Shown here: in pieces, positions 8,354 through 17,471 of the stretch
Layout of the letters: every line of letters begins with the position of its first letter
How positions within the stretch are numbered: position 1 is the stretch's first letter
From: Xanthomarina sp. F2636L
Lineage (GTDB): Bacteria; Bacteroidota; Bacteroidia; Flavobacteriales; Flavobacteriaceae
Direction: 5' to 3'
DNA length: 64,000 nt
NCBI RefSeq assembly: GCF_026410195.1
Contig: NZ_JAPMLM010000055.1
Location: 186,001 to 250,000 of the forward strand
The notes under the pieces: generated by a model
Told to the model about the DNA's origin: nothing
Seen by the model: only the letters and a program-made list of their open reading frames with translations
Databases searched by the model: none
Program-made: the position numbers and the translations under genes

Positions 8354-9514
8354 TTAGTAAGCCATTTTTACAATTTTTTCAACCTTATCAGGTGTTAAGT
8401 TTTTATGTTCTCCCAATCCTAACCAGCCACGTTCTGTAAAGCGTTGTGAAATAGTTTCAGCTGTTCCTTCGTAATCTTTCGTGTATTCAGATAACTTTGT
8501 ATTAATTCCTAATTCATGGAAAAAAGCTTCTGTTTTCTCAATAGCTGCATAGGCTTTATCGTCTGTGCTACCTTCAGTTATATTCCAAACACGTTCTCCG
8601 TATTGTGCTAGTTTCTCTTTCTTTGCTTCAAAATGATATTTATAATGACTAGGTGCAATTACAGCTAAGGTACGTGCATGATCAATACCAAATAAAGCTG
8701 TTAATTCATGCCCCATAGCATGAACAGCCCAATCTGTTGGAACTCCTTTTTGAATAAGTCCGTTTAGAGCCATTGTACAGCTCCACATAAAATTGGATGC
8801 CGCTTCATAATCTGTTGGATCTTTTAGCACTCTTGGCGCAACTTCAATTAAAGTTTGTAATATACTTTCTGCAAAACGGTCTTGCAATAAAGCTCCTATC
8901 GGATAAGTCATATATTGTTCCAAAACATGGGTAAACGCATCTGTTAACCCGTTTGCTAATTGACGTTCAGGAATTGAAGTAATAACTTGTGGGTCTAAGA
9001 TGGAGAACTCAGGAAATAAACCTGGACCGCCCATTCCTAACTTTTCTTTAGTTTCTGCTCTAGTAATAACAGCTCCCGAATTCATTTCAGATCCTGTTGC
9101 AGGAAGGGTTAAAACGGTACCAAATGGCAAACCTTTTTCAGTTCTAATATTATCGGTTAAAATATTCCAAGGCGAATGACCTTCGTATAAGGCAGCAGCC
9201 GATAAAAACTTAGTACCATCAATAACAGATCCGCCACCAACAGCTAATAAATAAGTGATGTTTTCAGTTTTAATAACCTCAAGTGCTTCCATTAAAACGG
9301 CATATTCTGGGTTTGCAGGAATACCTCCAAACTCAATGACAGTAACATTTTCTAAAGCCGTTTTTACCTGCTTGTAAATACCGTTATTTTTAATACTACC
9401 TCCGCCATAAAGCAATAATACTTTTGCGTTTTCAGGAATTTCCTTTGATAATTTTTCTATACTATCCTTTCCAAAAATAATTTTGGTAGGGTTTTTAAAT
9501 TCAAAATTGTTCAT
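8354..9514 (-). CDS. Iron/zinc-dependent alcohol dehydrogenase (YqhD type)
   Basis: The 386-residue cytosolic group III alcohol dehydrogenase probably reduces aldehydes with NADPH. GGGS at 37-40 is the cofactor loop, GGGSVIDG (93-100) the second conserved loop, and the metal ligands are Asp192, His196, His265 and His279. These lie in the same order and spacing as in E. coli YqhD. It is the last gene of a TetR-led operon with an enone/alkenal reductase, 19 bases downstream of that gene. The combination points to detoxification of reactive aldehydes and unsaturated carbonyls. Native substrate is not determinable here. Confidence 0.92.
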   Translation of the reverse strand: MNNFEFKNPTKIIFGKDSIEKLSKEIPENAKVLLLYGGGSIKNNGIYKQVKTALENVTVIEFGGIPANPEYAVLMEALEVIKTENITYLLAVGGGSVIDGTKFLSAAALYEGHSPWNILTDNIRTEKGLPFGTVLTLPATGSEMNSGAVITRAETKEKLGMGGPGLFPEFSILDPQVITSIPERQLANGLTDAFTHVLEQYMTYPIGALLQDRFAESILQTLIEVAPRVLKDPTDYEAASNFMWSCTMALNGLIQKGVPTDWAVHAMGHELTALFGIDHARTLAVIAPSHYKYHFEAKKEKLAQYGERVWNITEGSTDDKAYAAIEKTEAFFHELGINTKLSEYTKDYEGTAETISQRFTERGWLGLGEHKNLTPDKVEKIVKMAY

Positions 9515-9533
9515 TTTACTTTTCTTTTATTAT

Positions 9534-10532
9534 TTATATTTTGACAATCATTTTTCCTTTGTTTTTACCTTCAAATAAATCGATAAAAGCTTTTGGAATA
9601 TTATCAAATCCTTCTACTATAGTTTCTGTGTATGTAAGTTTTTCTTCTGCCAACCAACCAGCTAACTGATTCATAGTTTCTGGGAATTTATCGGCATAAT
9701 TAGAAACAATAAAACCTTGCATTAAAGCGCTGTTTTTAACTAAAAATGGTTGTACACTAATGCTTTTTGGAAGTTCCGTATTATTATATACAGAAATGGC
9801 ACCACAATTAATGATTCTAGCAAACTTGTTAATATTAAATAAAATAGCGTCCGAAATCGGGCCACCTACATTATCAAAGTAAATATCAACGCCATTTGGT
9901 GCTGCTTTGGCAATGTCCGTCTTAATATCTGTACTCATGTTATAATTAATACCAGCATCGAAACCAAATTTAGATTTTAATAAATCTATCTTCTCGTCAG
10001 TTCCAGCAATTCCTACCACTCTTAAGCCAAGAATTTTTCCTATTTGACCAACAACAGAGCCCACAGCACCAGCAGCTCCGGAAACAACTAATGTTTCACC
10101 CGCCACAGGTTTCCCTATTTGAGTTAATCCGGTGTAAGCTGTTAAACCTGTCATTCCTAGAATCCCTAAATAAGCGCTTAAAGGAGCTTTGTTAGAATCT
10201 ACTTTTATAAGACCTTCTCCTGTTGAGACTTGCTTGGTTTTCCAATCTAACATGCCAGAAACAAATTCTCCTACTTTAAAGTTGTCGTTTTTAGAATCAA
10301 TGACTTTGGCAATTACTCCAGATTGCAAAGGTTTATTTAACTCAAAAGGGGGAATATAAGATTTAGCATCGCTCATTCTTCCTCTTAAATAAGGATCCAC
10401 AGAAACATGGATAGTTTCTAAAAGAATCTCCCCTGTATGAGTAGTTAAATTATGTTCCTCTGTTATAAATTTAAAATCCGAAAGAGTTGGTTTTCCTTCT
10501 GGTCTATTTTTTAATAAAATTGTTTGTATCAT
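9534..10532 (-). CDS. NADP-dependent medium-chain reductase (CurA / leukotriene B4 dehydrogenase type)
   Basis: The 332-residue zinc-free MDR protein has the N-terminal GroES-like domain (SVDPYLRGRM near residue 45) and a Rossmann domain with VSGAAGAVGSVVGQIGK. The YNNTELP segment is typical of the double-bond reductase branch that acts on alpha,beta-unsaturated ketones and aldehydes with NADPH. There are no catalytic zinc ligands, as expected for this branch. It sits between the tetR gene (13-base gap) and the YqhD-type dehydrogenase gene (19-base gap), so successive reduction of the C=C and C=O of a reactive carbonyl is plausible. Confidence 0.9.
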   Translation of the reverse strand: MIQTILLKNRPEGKPTLSDFKFITEEHNLTTHTGEILLETIHVSVDPYLRGRMSDAKSYIPPFELNKPLQSGVIAKVIDSKNDNFKVGEFVSGMLDWKTKQVSTGEGLIKVDSNKAPLSAYLGILGMTGLTAYTGLTQIGKPVAGETLVVSGAAGAVGSVVGQIGKILGLRVVGIAGTDEKIDLLKSKFGFDAGINYNMSTDIKTDIAKAAPNGVDIYFDNVGGPISDAILFNINKFARIINCGAISVYNNTELPKSISVQPFLVKNSALMQGFIVSNYADKFPETMNQLAGWLAEEKLTYTETIVEGFDNIPKAFIDLFEGKNKGKMIVKI

Positions 10533-10545
10533 CTTGTGTTATAAA

Positions 10546-11133
10546 TTATTGTTCACATTTTTTTATACTACTCCAAGCCGATTGATAGGCTTCTTCTATT
10601 TGTTCCTTATCTAATTGAAAAGCGCCACGCTTCTGAGCAATCATTAAGAAAGATAGAGGACTAACCGCATAAGCATACAGTAAATAATTAGAAACTGGCT
10701 TGATAATTCCTTCTTGCTTTCCACGTTCCCATAGGTCGAGTAGGGGTTGCAGATGCTTAATGCCTTCCTTTAGACTAGGCTCGTCTATCATGGGTGTATT
10801 ATCACATTGCGCTAAAAACATAGCATGTTCATATTCGTTCAACTTAAACTCAGCTATACGCTTCCAAATGGTTTCAAATCCGGTTTTTACAGACATACTT
10901 TCTTTATAATTAGCAAAAACATAATCTGTATATTCCGCTTTAACTTCTATATAAGTTTTGTTTACTAAATCTTGCTTATTTTCAAAATATAAGTAAATAG
11001 TTGCAGGAGAAACCTTGGCCATCTTAGCTATTTTACTCATAGGAGTTGCATGGAAACCATTGTTGTTTACTAACTCAATAGTTGCTTTTATCAGAGCATT
11101 TCGTTTATCAATACTTTTTTGAAGTTTCGCCAT
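10546..11133 (-). CDS. TetR/AcrR-family repressor
   Basis: The 195-residue regulator has a classical N-terminal TetR helix-turn-helix (about 12-56; ATPMSKIAKMAKVSPATIYLYF lies within it) and an all-helical ligand-binding C-terminal domain. It is first in an operon with an enone reductase and an aldehyde reductase. An inverted repeat at 11167-11180 sits directly upstream of its -7 promoter box, which fits autorepression released by a reactive carbonyl or a related small molecule. The ligand is inferred from the downstream enzymes, not seen. Confidence 0.9.
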   Translation of the reverse strand: MAKLQKSIDKRNALIKATIELVNNNGFHATPMSKIAKMAKVSPATIYLYFENKQDLVNKTYIEVKAEYTDYVFANYKESMSVKTGFETIWKRIAEFKLNEYEHAMFLAQCDNTPMIDEPSLKEGIKHLQPLLDLWERGKQEGIIKPVSNYLLYAYAVSPLSFLMIAQKRGAFQLDKEQIEEAYQSAWSSIKKCEQ

Positions 11134-11152
11134 TCTTTGTTTAATTATAGTA

Positions 11153-11160
11153 CAAAGATA
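11153..11160 (-). promoter_or_regulatory. -7 promoter element of the tetR operon
   Basis: TATCTTTG on the minus strand, a perfect TAnnTTTG match, lies 19 bases upstream of the tetR ATG. A -33 TTG is not at the standard distance, so activity may be weak or the box may use flanking sequence. Confidence 0.6.
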
Positions 11161-11166
11161 TATAAA

Positions 11167-11180
11167 AATGAATGTTCATT
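11167..11180. promoter_or_regulatory. Putative TetR operator
   Basis: AATGAATGTTCATT forms 6-base arms (AATGAA/TTCATT) around a 2-base centre. It resembles operators of many TetR-family repressors and lies just upstream of the -7 box of the tetR operon, where bound repressor would block RNA polymerase. Confidence 0.6.
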
Positions 11181-11464
11181 CTTTTTTTTAACAAAGATTT
11201 AAATGAAAGTAAAAACATTACATAATAAAGTTGTGGATAATGCATAGAGAAGAAGAGTTATTGAGTAATAAAAGTCTGATTTATTGAAGTATTCCGGTTA
11301 ATCTAAAAGGAATTTATTTTCAATCATATATTTCACTATATTTATATAATCATCTATAATTCAATTGTATAATTCCTCTTTTCTAATATTAATAGTTCTT
11401 TATGAATAACTTTTCGTACAGATTTATTCATATGTATATACAAACACAATAAACAACATCTCAT

Positions 11465-12601
11465 ATGTGGTATAACGATTTAAGACCAGACAGCGAATTA
11501 TTTAACGATCGGTATTCGTTAATCATGCTCGACTCAAAAAACTATTATAAACGGATGTTGACTGATGCTGATAAAAAACGAACTTTGTCTAATTTACTCC
11601 AATTGCGAGAAGGTCTTTTAGAGCTGGTTCCAAGAAAGACAGTTGATACAAATCTGTTATTATGTTCATGGAATATCAAGAATTTTGGCACCTTAAAAAA
11701 TCGTACAGCAGAATCCTTATATTATATAGCTGAAATAATAAATGCTTTCGATATTGTTGCGCTTCAAGAAGTTAATAGCGATTTAGACGACTTTAAAAAA
11801 GTACTAAGGTTGTTAGGAAGTCATTGGAAATACACGCTCAGTGATGTTACTGAAGGGAGTTACGGAAACGATGAGCGCTTTGGTTTTATTTATGATTCTA
11901 GGCGTGTAATACATTCTGGTTTATCCGGAGAAATTGTAATTCCGCCAGAGCTCATAGAAAACAATGCTATTATCAGTCAGTTAAAACGAACCCCAACTTT
12001 TACGGGCTTTGAAAGTGGTTGGAGAAAATTTTCCATTGTTAGTGTGCATTTGCATCCCGGGGATGGTCCGTTAAACAAAGCCATTCGAAAAGAGGAAGTC
12101 CGATTACTAATGGAAATACTTAAAAGAAAATTACAGCTTAGCGAAGTGGAATATAAAAACATGATTATTCTGGGAGATACAAATCTGTATAAAAACGACG
12201 AAGATATTGTAGAGCTTATAACCAATCAGACCTTTGTAGAAAGTGATGGCTTATCCGGAAAATTTACCAATACCAGTTTAAATCAAATCTACGATCGGAT
12301 TTTCCTAAATGTCGACGATTACTTTAAAATAGCTAAAGATGATTATGGCATAGAAAAAGGAGGCGTGTTCAATTTATTTGATTATGTATATATTAATGAT
12401 CCAGTTGAAATAGCCAAGTATCATCAACTAATGCTGGAACATAAAGATAACCCAAGTACTTTAACAGATGCTTCAAAATTTACATCCTATTTTAACAGAT
12501 ACTGGAAAAGAAATCAAATGAGCGATCATTTGCCCATTTGGTTAGAACTGCAAACAGAAAGTAGTGATGAGTTTCTTACTATAAAGTTAAACAAAATGTA
12601 A
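11465..12601 (+). CDS. Endonuclease/exonuclease/phosphatase-fold protein
   Basis: The 378-residue protein has the EEP (DNase I / AP endonuclease 1-like) catalytic layout: CSWNIKNFG near residue 67, ALQEVNSD with the metal-binding Glu, FGFIYDS, the VSVHLHPG histidine, ILGDTNLY with Asp and Asn, and the terminal SDHLPIW His. About 60 N-terminal residues precede the fold. There is no signal peptide, so it probably acts in the cytoplasm on DNA, RNA or a phosphoester. Family members with this split often act as nucleases of unknown biological role. It appears to be a single-gene unit. Confidence 0.82.
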   Translation: MWYNDLRPDSELFNDRYSLIMLDSKNYYKRMLTDADKKRTLSNLLQLREGLLELVPRKTVDTNLLLCSWNIKNFGTLKNRTAESLYYIAEIINAFDIVALQEVNSDLDDFKKVLRLLGSHWKYTLSDVTEGSYGNDERFGFIYDSRRVIHSGLSGEIVIPPELIENNAIISQLKRTPTFTGFESGWRKFSIVSVHLHPGDGPLNKAIRKEEVRLLMEILKRKLQLSEVEYKNMIILGDTNLYKNDEDIVELITNQTFVESDGLSGKFTNTSLNQIYDRIFLNVDDYFKIAKDDYGIEKGGVFNLFDYVYINDPVEIAKYHQLMLEHKDNPSTLTDASKFTSYFNRYWKRNQMSDHLPIWLELQTESSDEFLTIKLNKM

Positions 12602-12700
12602 AGAGACTCTTTACTTCGTGTTATTTTATATTTAATAATTAAATATTAAAAGAGATTATTTGGTCTTAAAATCATATATTTAAAGTCATCTTCTTTTATA

Positions 12701-13141
12701 ATGAATTCAAAATTGTCTAAAATGAAGTACTTATTTAAATACCTGATAATAATTTTATTACTTAACAGTTGTAAAACAGATAAAAACACACTTAATGCTA
12801 TTGAACATGAAGTACCAAAAAGTCCGGAGTTAAGTCAAGAATCAAAAATTTTTCTTGGCAATAGATTGTTTTCAGAAAAAACTTGTATTACTTGCCATGC
12901 AATCAATGCTGAGAGAAAAGCACCTTCAGTTGTTGAAATCATGCGTGTTTATAAAAGGAATCATGCTGATATTGTTTTATTTTTAAAAGGTCACTCGAAG
13001 CCAATTGTGGATACTACTGCCAGCCAAGTAGCCATTATGCAAGCGAATATTGATGGGTTTTTAAAAAAGATAACGGATGTAGAGTTAAATGCCATTGCAA
13101 CCTATATGATGCATGTGGATGAATTGACTAAAAATCAATAA
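12701..13141 (+). CDS. Mono-heme cytochrome c lipoprotein
   Basis: The 146-residue protein has a lipoprotein signal with a LLNSC lipobox (Cys24) and one heme c site CITCH at 62-66. Met113 in VAIMQANID is the likely sixth ligand. It should be anchored to the periplasmic face of a membrane and carry electrons. An internal ATG at 12722 would give a more standard signal peptide; I keep the longer frame because the sequence does not decide. No oxidase or dehydrogenase partner is adjacent: the next gene encodes a cytoplasmic acyl-CoA dehydrogenase. Confidence 0.85.
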   Translation: MNSKLSKMKYLFKYLIIILLLNSCKTDKNTLNAIEHEVPKSPELSQESKIFLGNRLFSEKTCITCHAINAERKAPSVVEIMRVYKRNHADIVLFLKGHSKPIVDTTASQVAIMQANIDGFLKKITDVELNAIATYMMHVDELTKNQ

Positions 13142-13224
13142 TTTAATATAGGTTTTCTAATAAATATTTAGAGCGTTTAAAATTAGTTGTATCTAGAATA
13201 AAATCTCATTAACCCCTTTATACT

Positions 13225-14421
13225 ATGTTAAAAAATATTTTATTAGAACGCGACATATACGCATCGGAAGAACATAAAATGATGCAAGAAATGATTAGGG
13301 ATTTCATTAAAAATGAAATTATTGATCATACAGATGAATGGGAAAAAAACGGCATGGTGAGTCGAGAAGTCTGGGAACGTGCCGGAGCTTTGGGATTGTT
13401 ATGTATTGATATGCCTTTAGAATATGGGGGAAGTGGTTTAGATTTTAGCTTTAGCGCCTTATTTATTGAAGAATTGGGAAGAGAAGGAATTAATGGCCCA
13501 GGTTTTTCATTGCATTCAGACATTGTTGCTCCTTATCTTTTGAAATATGGAACCGAGGCACAAAAGCAAACCTATTTACCACTAATGGCTACCGGAAAAA
13601 TGATAACATCTATTGGGATGACTGAGCCTAATTGCGGAAGTGATCTTAAAGCTATTACTACAAGTGCAGTTGATAAAGGAGACCATTATTTGGTAAACGG
13701 ACAGAAAACATTTATTACTAATGGATATATGTCTGATATGTCTATTGTAGCCGTAAAAACTAATATTGGCACAGAAAAAGAAGGTGTCTCTCTATTAATT
13801 ATGGAAAGTACTTATGAAGGTTTTGAAAAGGGAATTCCATTTAAGAAAATAGGGATGAAAGCCCAAGATACCTGCGAGTTGTTTTTTGATAATGTAAAAG
13901 TTCCAAAAGAAAATTTATTAGGAGAAGAAGGCTCTGGTTTCAAAATTATGATGACTGAACTGGCCCGAGAGCGTTTAACCGTAGCGCTTAATGCTATTGG
14001 TGGTACAGAAGGAGCTATTGAAAAAACCATTGCATATACTTCTACAAGAACTGCCTTCAAGCAACCCATTGCTGGGTTTCAAAATACCCAATTTAAATTG
14101 GCTGAATGTGCTACCCAATTACAAATTCATCAGGCTTTTTTAGATCGCTGTACCTTATTGCTTGCAAACCATGAGCTTACTGCTGAAAGTGCTTCTATGG
14201 CAAAGTACTCGGCAACCGAATTGCACAGTAAAGTAGTAGATGAATGTTTGCAGCTATTTGGAGGCTACGGTTATATCTGGGATTACCCAATTGCCCGAAT
14301 GTATGCAGACAATAGGGTGGCAAGAATTTATGCCGGTACCAATGAGATTATGAAAATATTGATTGCTCGCGGGTTGTTTAAAGAGTTGTTTCAGCAGATG
14401 AAAGCCATGAAAAAAAAATAA
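13225..14421 (+). CDS. Acyl-CoA dehydrogenase, long-chain (LCAD/IVD) type
   Basis: The 398-residue flavoenzyme oxidises acyl-CoA to trans-2-enoyl-CoA in beta-oxidation. Conserved features are GMTEPNCGSD (about 131-140, FAD and substrate binding), the ITNG..SD stretch, and QLFGGYGY near the C-terminus. The common catalytic Glu position reads YAGT instead of YEGT, whereas TELARERL (245-251) places a Glu (Glu249) where long-chain and isovaleryl-CoA enzymes have theirs. That suggests long or branched substrates. It stands alone without other beta-oxidation genes next to it. Confidence 0.9.
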   Translation: MLKNILLERDIYASEEHKMMQEMIRDFIKNEIIDHTDEWEKNGMVSREVWERAGALGLLCIDMPLEYGGSGLDFSFSALFIEELGREGINGPGFSLHSDIVAPYLLKYGTEAQKQTYLPLMATGKMITSIGMTEPNCGSDLKAITTSAVDKGDHYLVNGQKTFITNGYMSDMSIVAVKTNIGTEKEGVSLLIMESTYEGFEKGIPFKKIGMKAQDTCELFFDNVKVPKENLLGEEGSGFKIMMTELARERLTVALNAIGGTEGAIEKTIAYTSTRTAFKQPIAGFQNTQFKLAECATQLQIHQAFLDRCTLLLANHELTAESASMAKYSATELHSKVVDECLQLFGGYGYIWDYPIARMYADNRVARIYAGTNEIMKILIARGLFKELFQQMKAMKKK

Positions 14422-14543
14422 TAAAATCTTGTAAATTAACTATGGAAAGTAGTTTCTTACTTGAGTGGATATTACTAATTAGTCTATGGGATTTCTTAAG
14501 ATACAATAGGTTTCATCAAAGATTTTAAGTTTGTGATAGAAAC

Positions 14544-14573
14544 TTGAAGTCCCCAAAAAATCCTGTACCTTTA
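14544..14573 (+). promoter_or_regulatory. Promoter of the FG-GAP-like lipoprotein gene
   Basis: TTG (14544-14546), a 19-base spacer and TACCTTTA (14566-14573) match the Bacteroidetes promoter with one mismatch in the -7 box. The ATG follows 35 bases downstream. Confidence 0.6.
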
Positions 14574-14608
14574 GCATTCATTTTTTAAGCTAAAACTCCT
14601 TTATATCT

Positions 14609-15559
14609 ATGAAATACTTTCCACTTATATCTTGCCTGTTTGTTTTATTATTCTTTGGTTGCAATGAGGTTAAACCTAAAGGAGAAAAAGAACTCCGTAC
14701 GTTTGTTAAAGAGTGGAATCAAGCGCATACGCTACTTAAGGCACCCTCCTTGGAAAGAGACTATATGCCTGTAGTTAATTATTACGGAAACGAGCGCACC
14801 AATACCCAAGTGCAGCAAGATAAGAACTTATTGTTTCAGCAATTTCCAGATTATACTCAACAAGCTTTAGATAACCAATTTGTAATTACAAAAGAGGCAG
14901 GAAACTATTTGGTTACGTTTACTAATCTGGTTAATTACAATGGACTAGAAGCTGATTATACTTTGTACTTATCATTGATTCTTAAAAATGGGAAATTTAA
15001 AATACAAAGAGAAGGTGTTATTGAACAAGCTAATAATATAGATTTACCTATTTTTCCCAAGGCGAGAAAAAACAGAGCTTTCATCTCTAAAAACAGGCAA
15101 CTGTTTGGCGACTTTAATGGCGACGGACTATCAGACTATGCCACAGTAATATCACCAGAAATAATTTCTAATAAAACAAACGAGACTCCAAGTAACGAAG
15201 TTAAGGACTGTGCAGGAGGATGCAGGAGTATTATCACCTTTAGTAGTTTAGATCTAAAAGATATTACCATTGAAGGTGCGTATCAATCGGCATTAGAAAA
15301 TTTAAAAGATCTAAATAGTGATGGGGCAGACGACATTGGTTTTTGGGATATAAAACCAACAACTAAGACGCTCTATGTTTTTAACGCTACCAATGGAGAA
15401 TTGTTTTGCGAACCTATAGTAATTAATACCAACGTTCATAAAAATCTCAAGCTAATTGATGTTTTTAAAAAGACAGGTCCCAATAAAATAACTGTGACAC
15501 GTAGTACACAAGTGAATGGTAAATGGGTTTTAAAGAGCGAAGTGATTAGTTTGGATTAA
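14609..15559 (+). CDS. Lipoprotein with FG-GAP-like (VCBS) repeats
   Basis: The 316-residue protein starts with a lipoprotein signal (lipobox LFFGC, Cys18). The central and C-terminal part contains GDFNGDGLSDYA and DLNSDGADDIGFWD, which look like calcium-binding FG-GAP/VCBS loops of a beta-propeller, here only two clear copies. The N-terminal half is not recognised. It is probably surface or periplasmic. It has its own promoter, and a long hairpin downstream ends the transcript. Function is unknown. Confidence 0.7.
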   Translation: MKYFPLISCLFVLLFFGCNEVKPKGEKELRTFVKEWNQAHTLLKAPSLERDYMPVVNYYGNERTNTQVQQDKNLLFQQFPDYTQQALDNQFVITKEAGNYLVTFTNLVNYNGLEADYTLYLSLILKNGKFKIQREGVIEQANNIDLPIFPKARKNRAFISKNRQLFGDFNGDGLSDYATVISPEIISNKTNETPSNEVKDCAGGCRSIITFSSLDLKDITIEGAYQSALENLKDLNSDGADDIGFWDIKPTTKTLYVFNATNGELFCEPIVINTNVHKNLKLIDVFKKTGPNKITVTRSTQVNGKWVLKSEVISLD

Positions 15560-15580
15560 GCCAAAACTCAATGAAGTTAG

Positions 15581-15646
15581 AATTAACACTTGTTTATTTT
15601 ATTAAAGTAACCTGGTAGCTGCTAATAAAATAAACAAGTATTAATT
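15581..15646. terminator. Long bidirectional hairpin terminator
   Basis: Arms 15581-15604 and 15623-15646 pair over 24 bases with one mismatch around an 18-base loop. It lies between convergent genes and has AT-rich flanks, so it probably ends both transcripts. Confidence 0.75.
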
Positions 15647-15666
15647 GTCAATATATATTGTACGTG

Positions 15667-16059
15667 TTATTCTGTACCTATAGAATCTATTAAACTATCA
15701 TTACCAATTTCCTTAGGGTTGTTTCCCCATTTATTTGGTCCAGGTTGACTATCTGTAGCGAAAAGAACTATCAGCCAGATCCAACCAATAATAGGTAATA
15801 AGATGAGTAAATAATACCAGCCACTTTTACCAATATCATGTAATCTTCTTACGGCAACTGCCAAACTTGGAACAAAAATAACCAATGAATATATAGTAGA
15901 AATTATGCTAAATATTCCTGAGCCAACAGCATAATCTAAAAGTGCTAAAGACCAAGAAATAATTAAATTTACAAGAACAAACATCCAATACTCTTTTCGC
16001 CTTGCTCTTCCGTTAAAATCTGCGTAATGTTCTTTTAATACTTTTAAATACCAATTCAT
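15667..16059 (-). CDS. DUF805 family membrane protein
   Basis: The 130-residue inner-membrane protein shows the DUF805 signature: FNGRARRKEYWMFVL near residue 15, four hydrophobic spans, AVRRLHDIGKSGWY near the middle and PGPNKWGNNP at the C-terminus. The biochemical role of the family is unknown. It lies 73 bases downstream of the DUF58 gene on the same strand and may be read from the same operon. Confidence 0.9.
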   Translation of the reverse strand: MNWYLKVLKEHYADFNGRARRKEYWMFVLVNLIISWSLALLDYAVGSGIFSIISTIYSLVIFVPSLAVAVRRLHDIGKSGWYYLLILLPIIGWIWLIVLFATDSQPGPNKWGNNPKEIGNDSLIDSIGTE

Positions 16060-16132
16060 TTTTGTTGTTTTTTGTAGGTTAATTTTGCTAATGTAATAAA
16101 ATTATCTCTCCTTACTATAAATTCCTTTTTAA

Positions 16133-17467
16133 TTAAAAAAGACCTCTGGACTTTAATTCTAGATATTTATTAATGGTATCTCCTGTTAAATTTTGAGGCT
16201 CAGTTAATACCGATTGAATACCATACTTTTTTAATGCCTTGACAATTCTCTTTTTTTCATACATAAATTTTTCTGCAATAATGGTATCATATACATCTTG
16301 TATGTTTTCAGATTTTGATTGTATTACATGGTCTAACTCTGTATTTTTAAAGAAAACAACTAATAGTAAATGGTTTTTTGCCAAGGCTCTTAAATAGGCG
16401 AGTTGTCTATTTAAACCATCCATAGTTTCAAAATTTGTATATAAAATTAAGAGACTTCTGTTGGTTATTTTTCGTTTTACAACAGCATATAAACTACTAA
16501 AATCCGATTCTGAAAAATCTGTTTTTATATTGTATAAGGCTTCAGAAATTAAGTTCATTTGAGAGTTTCTTTGCTCAGCAACAATAATATCTTCAACTGT
16601 CTTAGAAAACGATAACATTCCAGCTTTATCCTGCTTTCTTAAAATAACGTTGCTAATAGCTAAAGTGGCATTTATAGCATAATCTAGCAAACTAATATTG
16701 TTAAAGTGCATTTGCATGGCACGGCCTTTATCGATAATAGCATATACGGGTTGGGATTTTTCTTCTACATATTGATTAATCATTAATTGATTACTCTTGG
16801 CAGTGGCTTTCCAATTTAGGGTTCTAATATCGTCTCCAGAAACATATTCTTTTATTTGTTCAAACTCTAAAGAATGTCCAATCCGTCTTACTTTTTTTGT
16901 TCCGTAAGAAAATGTTGCGTCTGTAAATGCTTTAAAATTAAAATCTCTTAACTTTAAAAACGACGGATAACATTTTAGCTCTTTCGTTTCACCTAATACA
17001 TATTTTTTTGTGGCTAATTGTAGCGGAGAAGAAGTATAAACATTTATTTGTCCGAAACTATAAAGCCCTCTTTCTAGAGGCAATACTTTATAATGAAGTG
17101 TTTTGTCCTGATTTGAGTTCAATTTTAAATCAAAAATGAAATCGCGTTTTTGAAACTGAAAAGGAAGTTCTTCAATAATAGAGATGTGACTTACAAATGA
17201 ATAGTTATTCTTTATTTGAAGAGTGATTTTATTATTATCTCCATTCGATAGTCTTTCAGGTAAAAACCGTTCTGCCTGTATTCCGTTTTTCTTGTTGTAT
17301 AGAATAAATACATCTATTAATAATAAAAGAGCCAGAACAAACAGTAATATTTTAGATATATAAAAAACTATTGGCGCAAAAAAGCCTACCACAAATAAAA
17401 CAGCTATACCTGCTAAAATGTAGAATAGTCTCTTGTTTAAAAATAAAGTACTGAATAGTTTAGTCAT
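16133..17467 (-). CDS. DUF58 domain protein (MoxR-associated)
   Basis: The 444-residue protein has two N-terminal membrane spans (about 13-30 and 33-50), then a periplasmic or cytosolic beta-rich section, and a DUF58 core with GDDIRTLNWKATAKSNQLM followed by a degenerate von Willebrand A fold (VYAIIDKGRAM). DUF58 proteins act with MoxR-type AAA+ ATPases in assembly or activation of envelope complexes. The moxR gene lies 4 bases upstream. The MIDAS motif DxSxS is replaced by DKGRA, so metal binding is doubtful. Confidence 0.9.
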   Translation of the reverse strand: MTKLFSTLFLNKRLFYILAGIAVLFVVGFFAPIVFYISKILLFVLALLLLIDVFILYNKKNGIQAERFLPERLSNGDNNKITLQIKNNYSFVSHISIIEELPFQFQKRDFIFDLKLNSNQDKTLHYKVLPLERGLYSFGQINVYTSSPLQLATKKYVLGETKELKCYPSFLKLRDFNFKAFTDATFSYGTKKVRRIGHSLEFEQIKEYVSGDDIRTLNWKATAKSNQLMINQYVEEKSQPVYAIIDKGRAMQMHFNNISLLDYAINATLAISNVILRKQDKAGMLSFSKTVEDIIVAEQRNSQMNLISEALYNIKTDFSESDFSSLYAVVKRKITNRSLLILYTNFETMDGLNRQLAYLRALAKNHLLLVVFFKNTELDHVIQSKSENIQDVYDTIIAEKFMYEKKRIVKALKKYGIQSVLTEPQNLTGDTINKYLELKSRGLF

Positions 17468-17471
17468 TAAT

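Larger units (their letters stand above)
11134..11464. other. Intergenic region between tetR operon and EEP-fold gene
   Basis: The 331 bases contain the tetR promoter and operator at the left end. The rest is AT-rich with no ORF, tRNA or clear hairpin; the promoter of the rightward gene should lie near its right end but no good consensus match is visible. Confidence 0.45.

Noticed and set aside
14472-14486. 15-base match ATTACTAATTAGTCT also present near 47191-47205
   Set aside because: Low-complexity palindromic AT sequence; a few such 15-mer matches are expected by chance in 64 kb of AT-rich DNA, and flanks differ.
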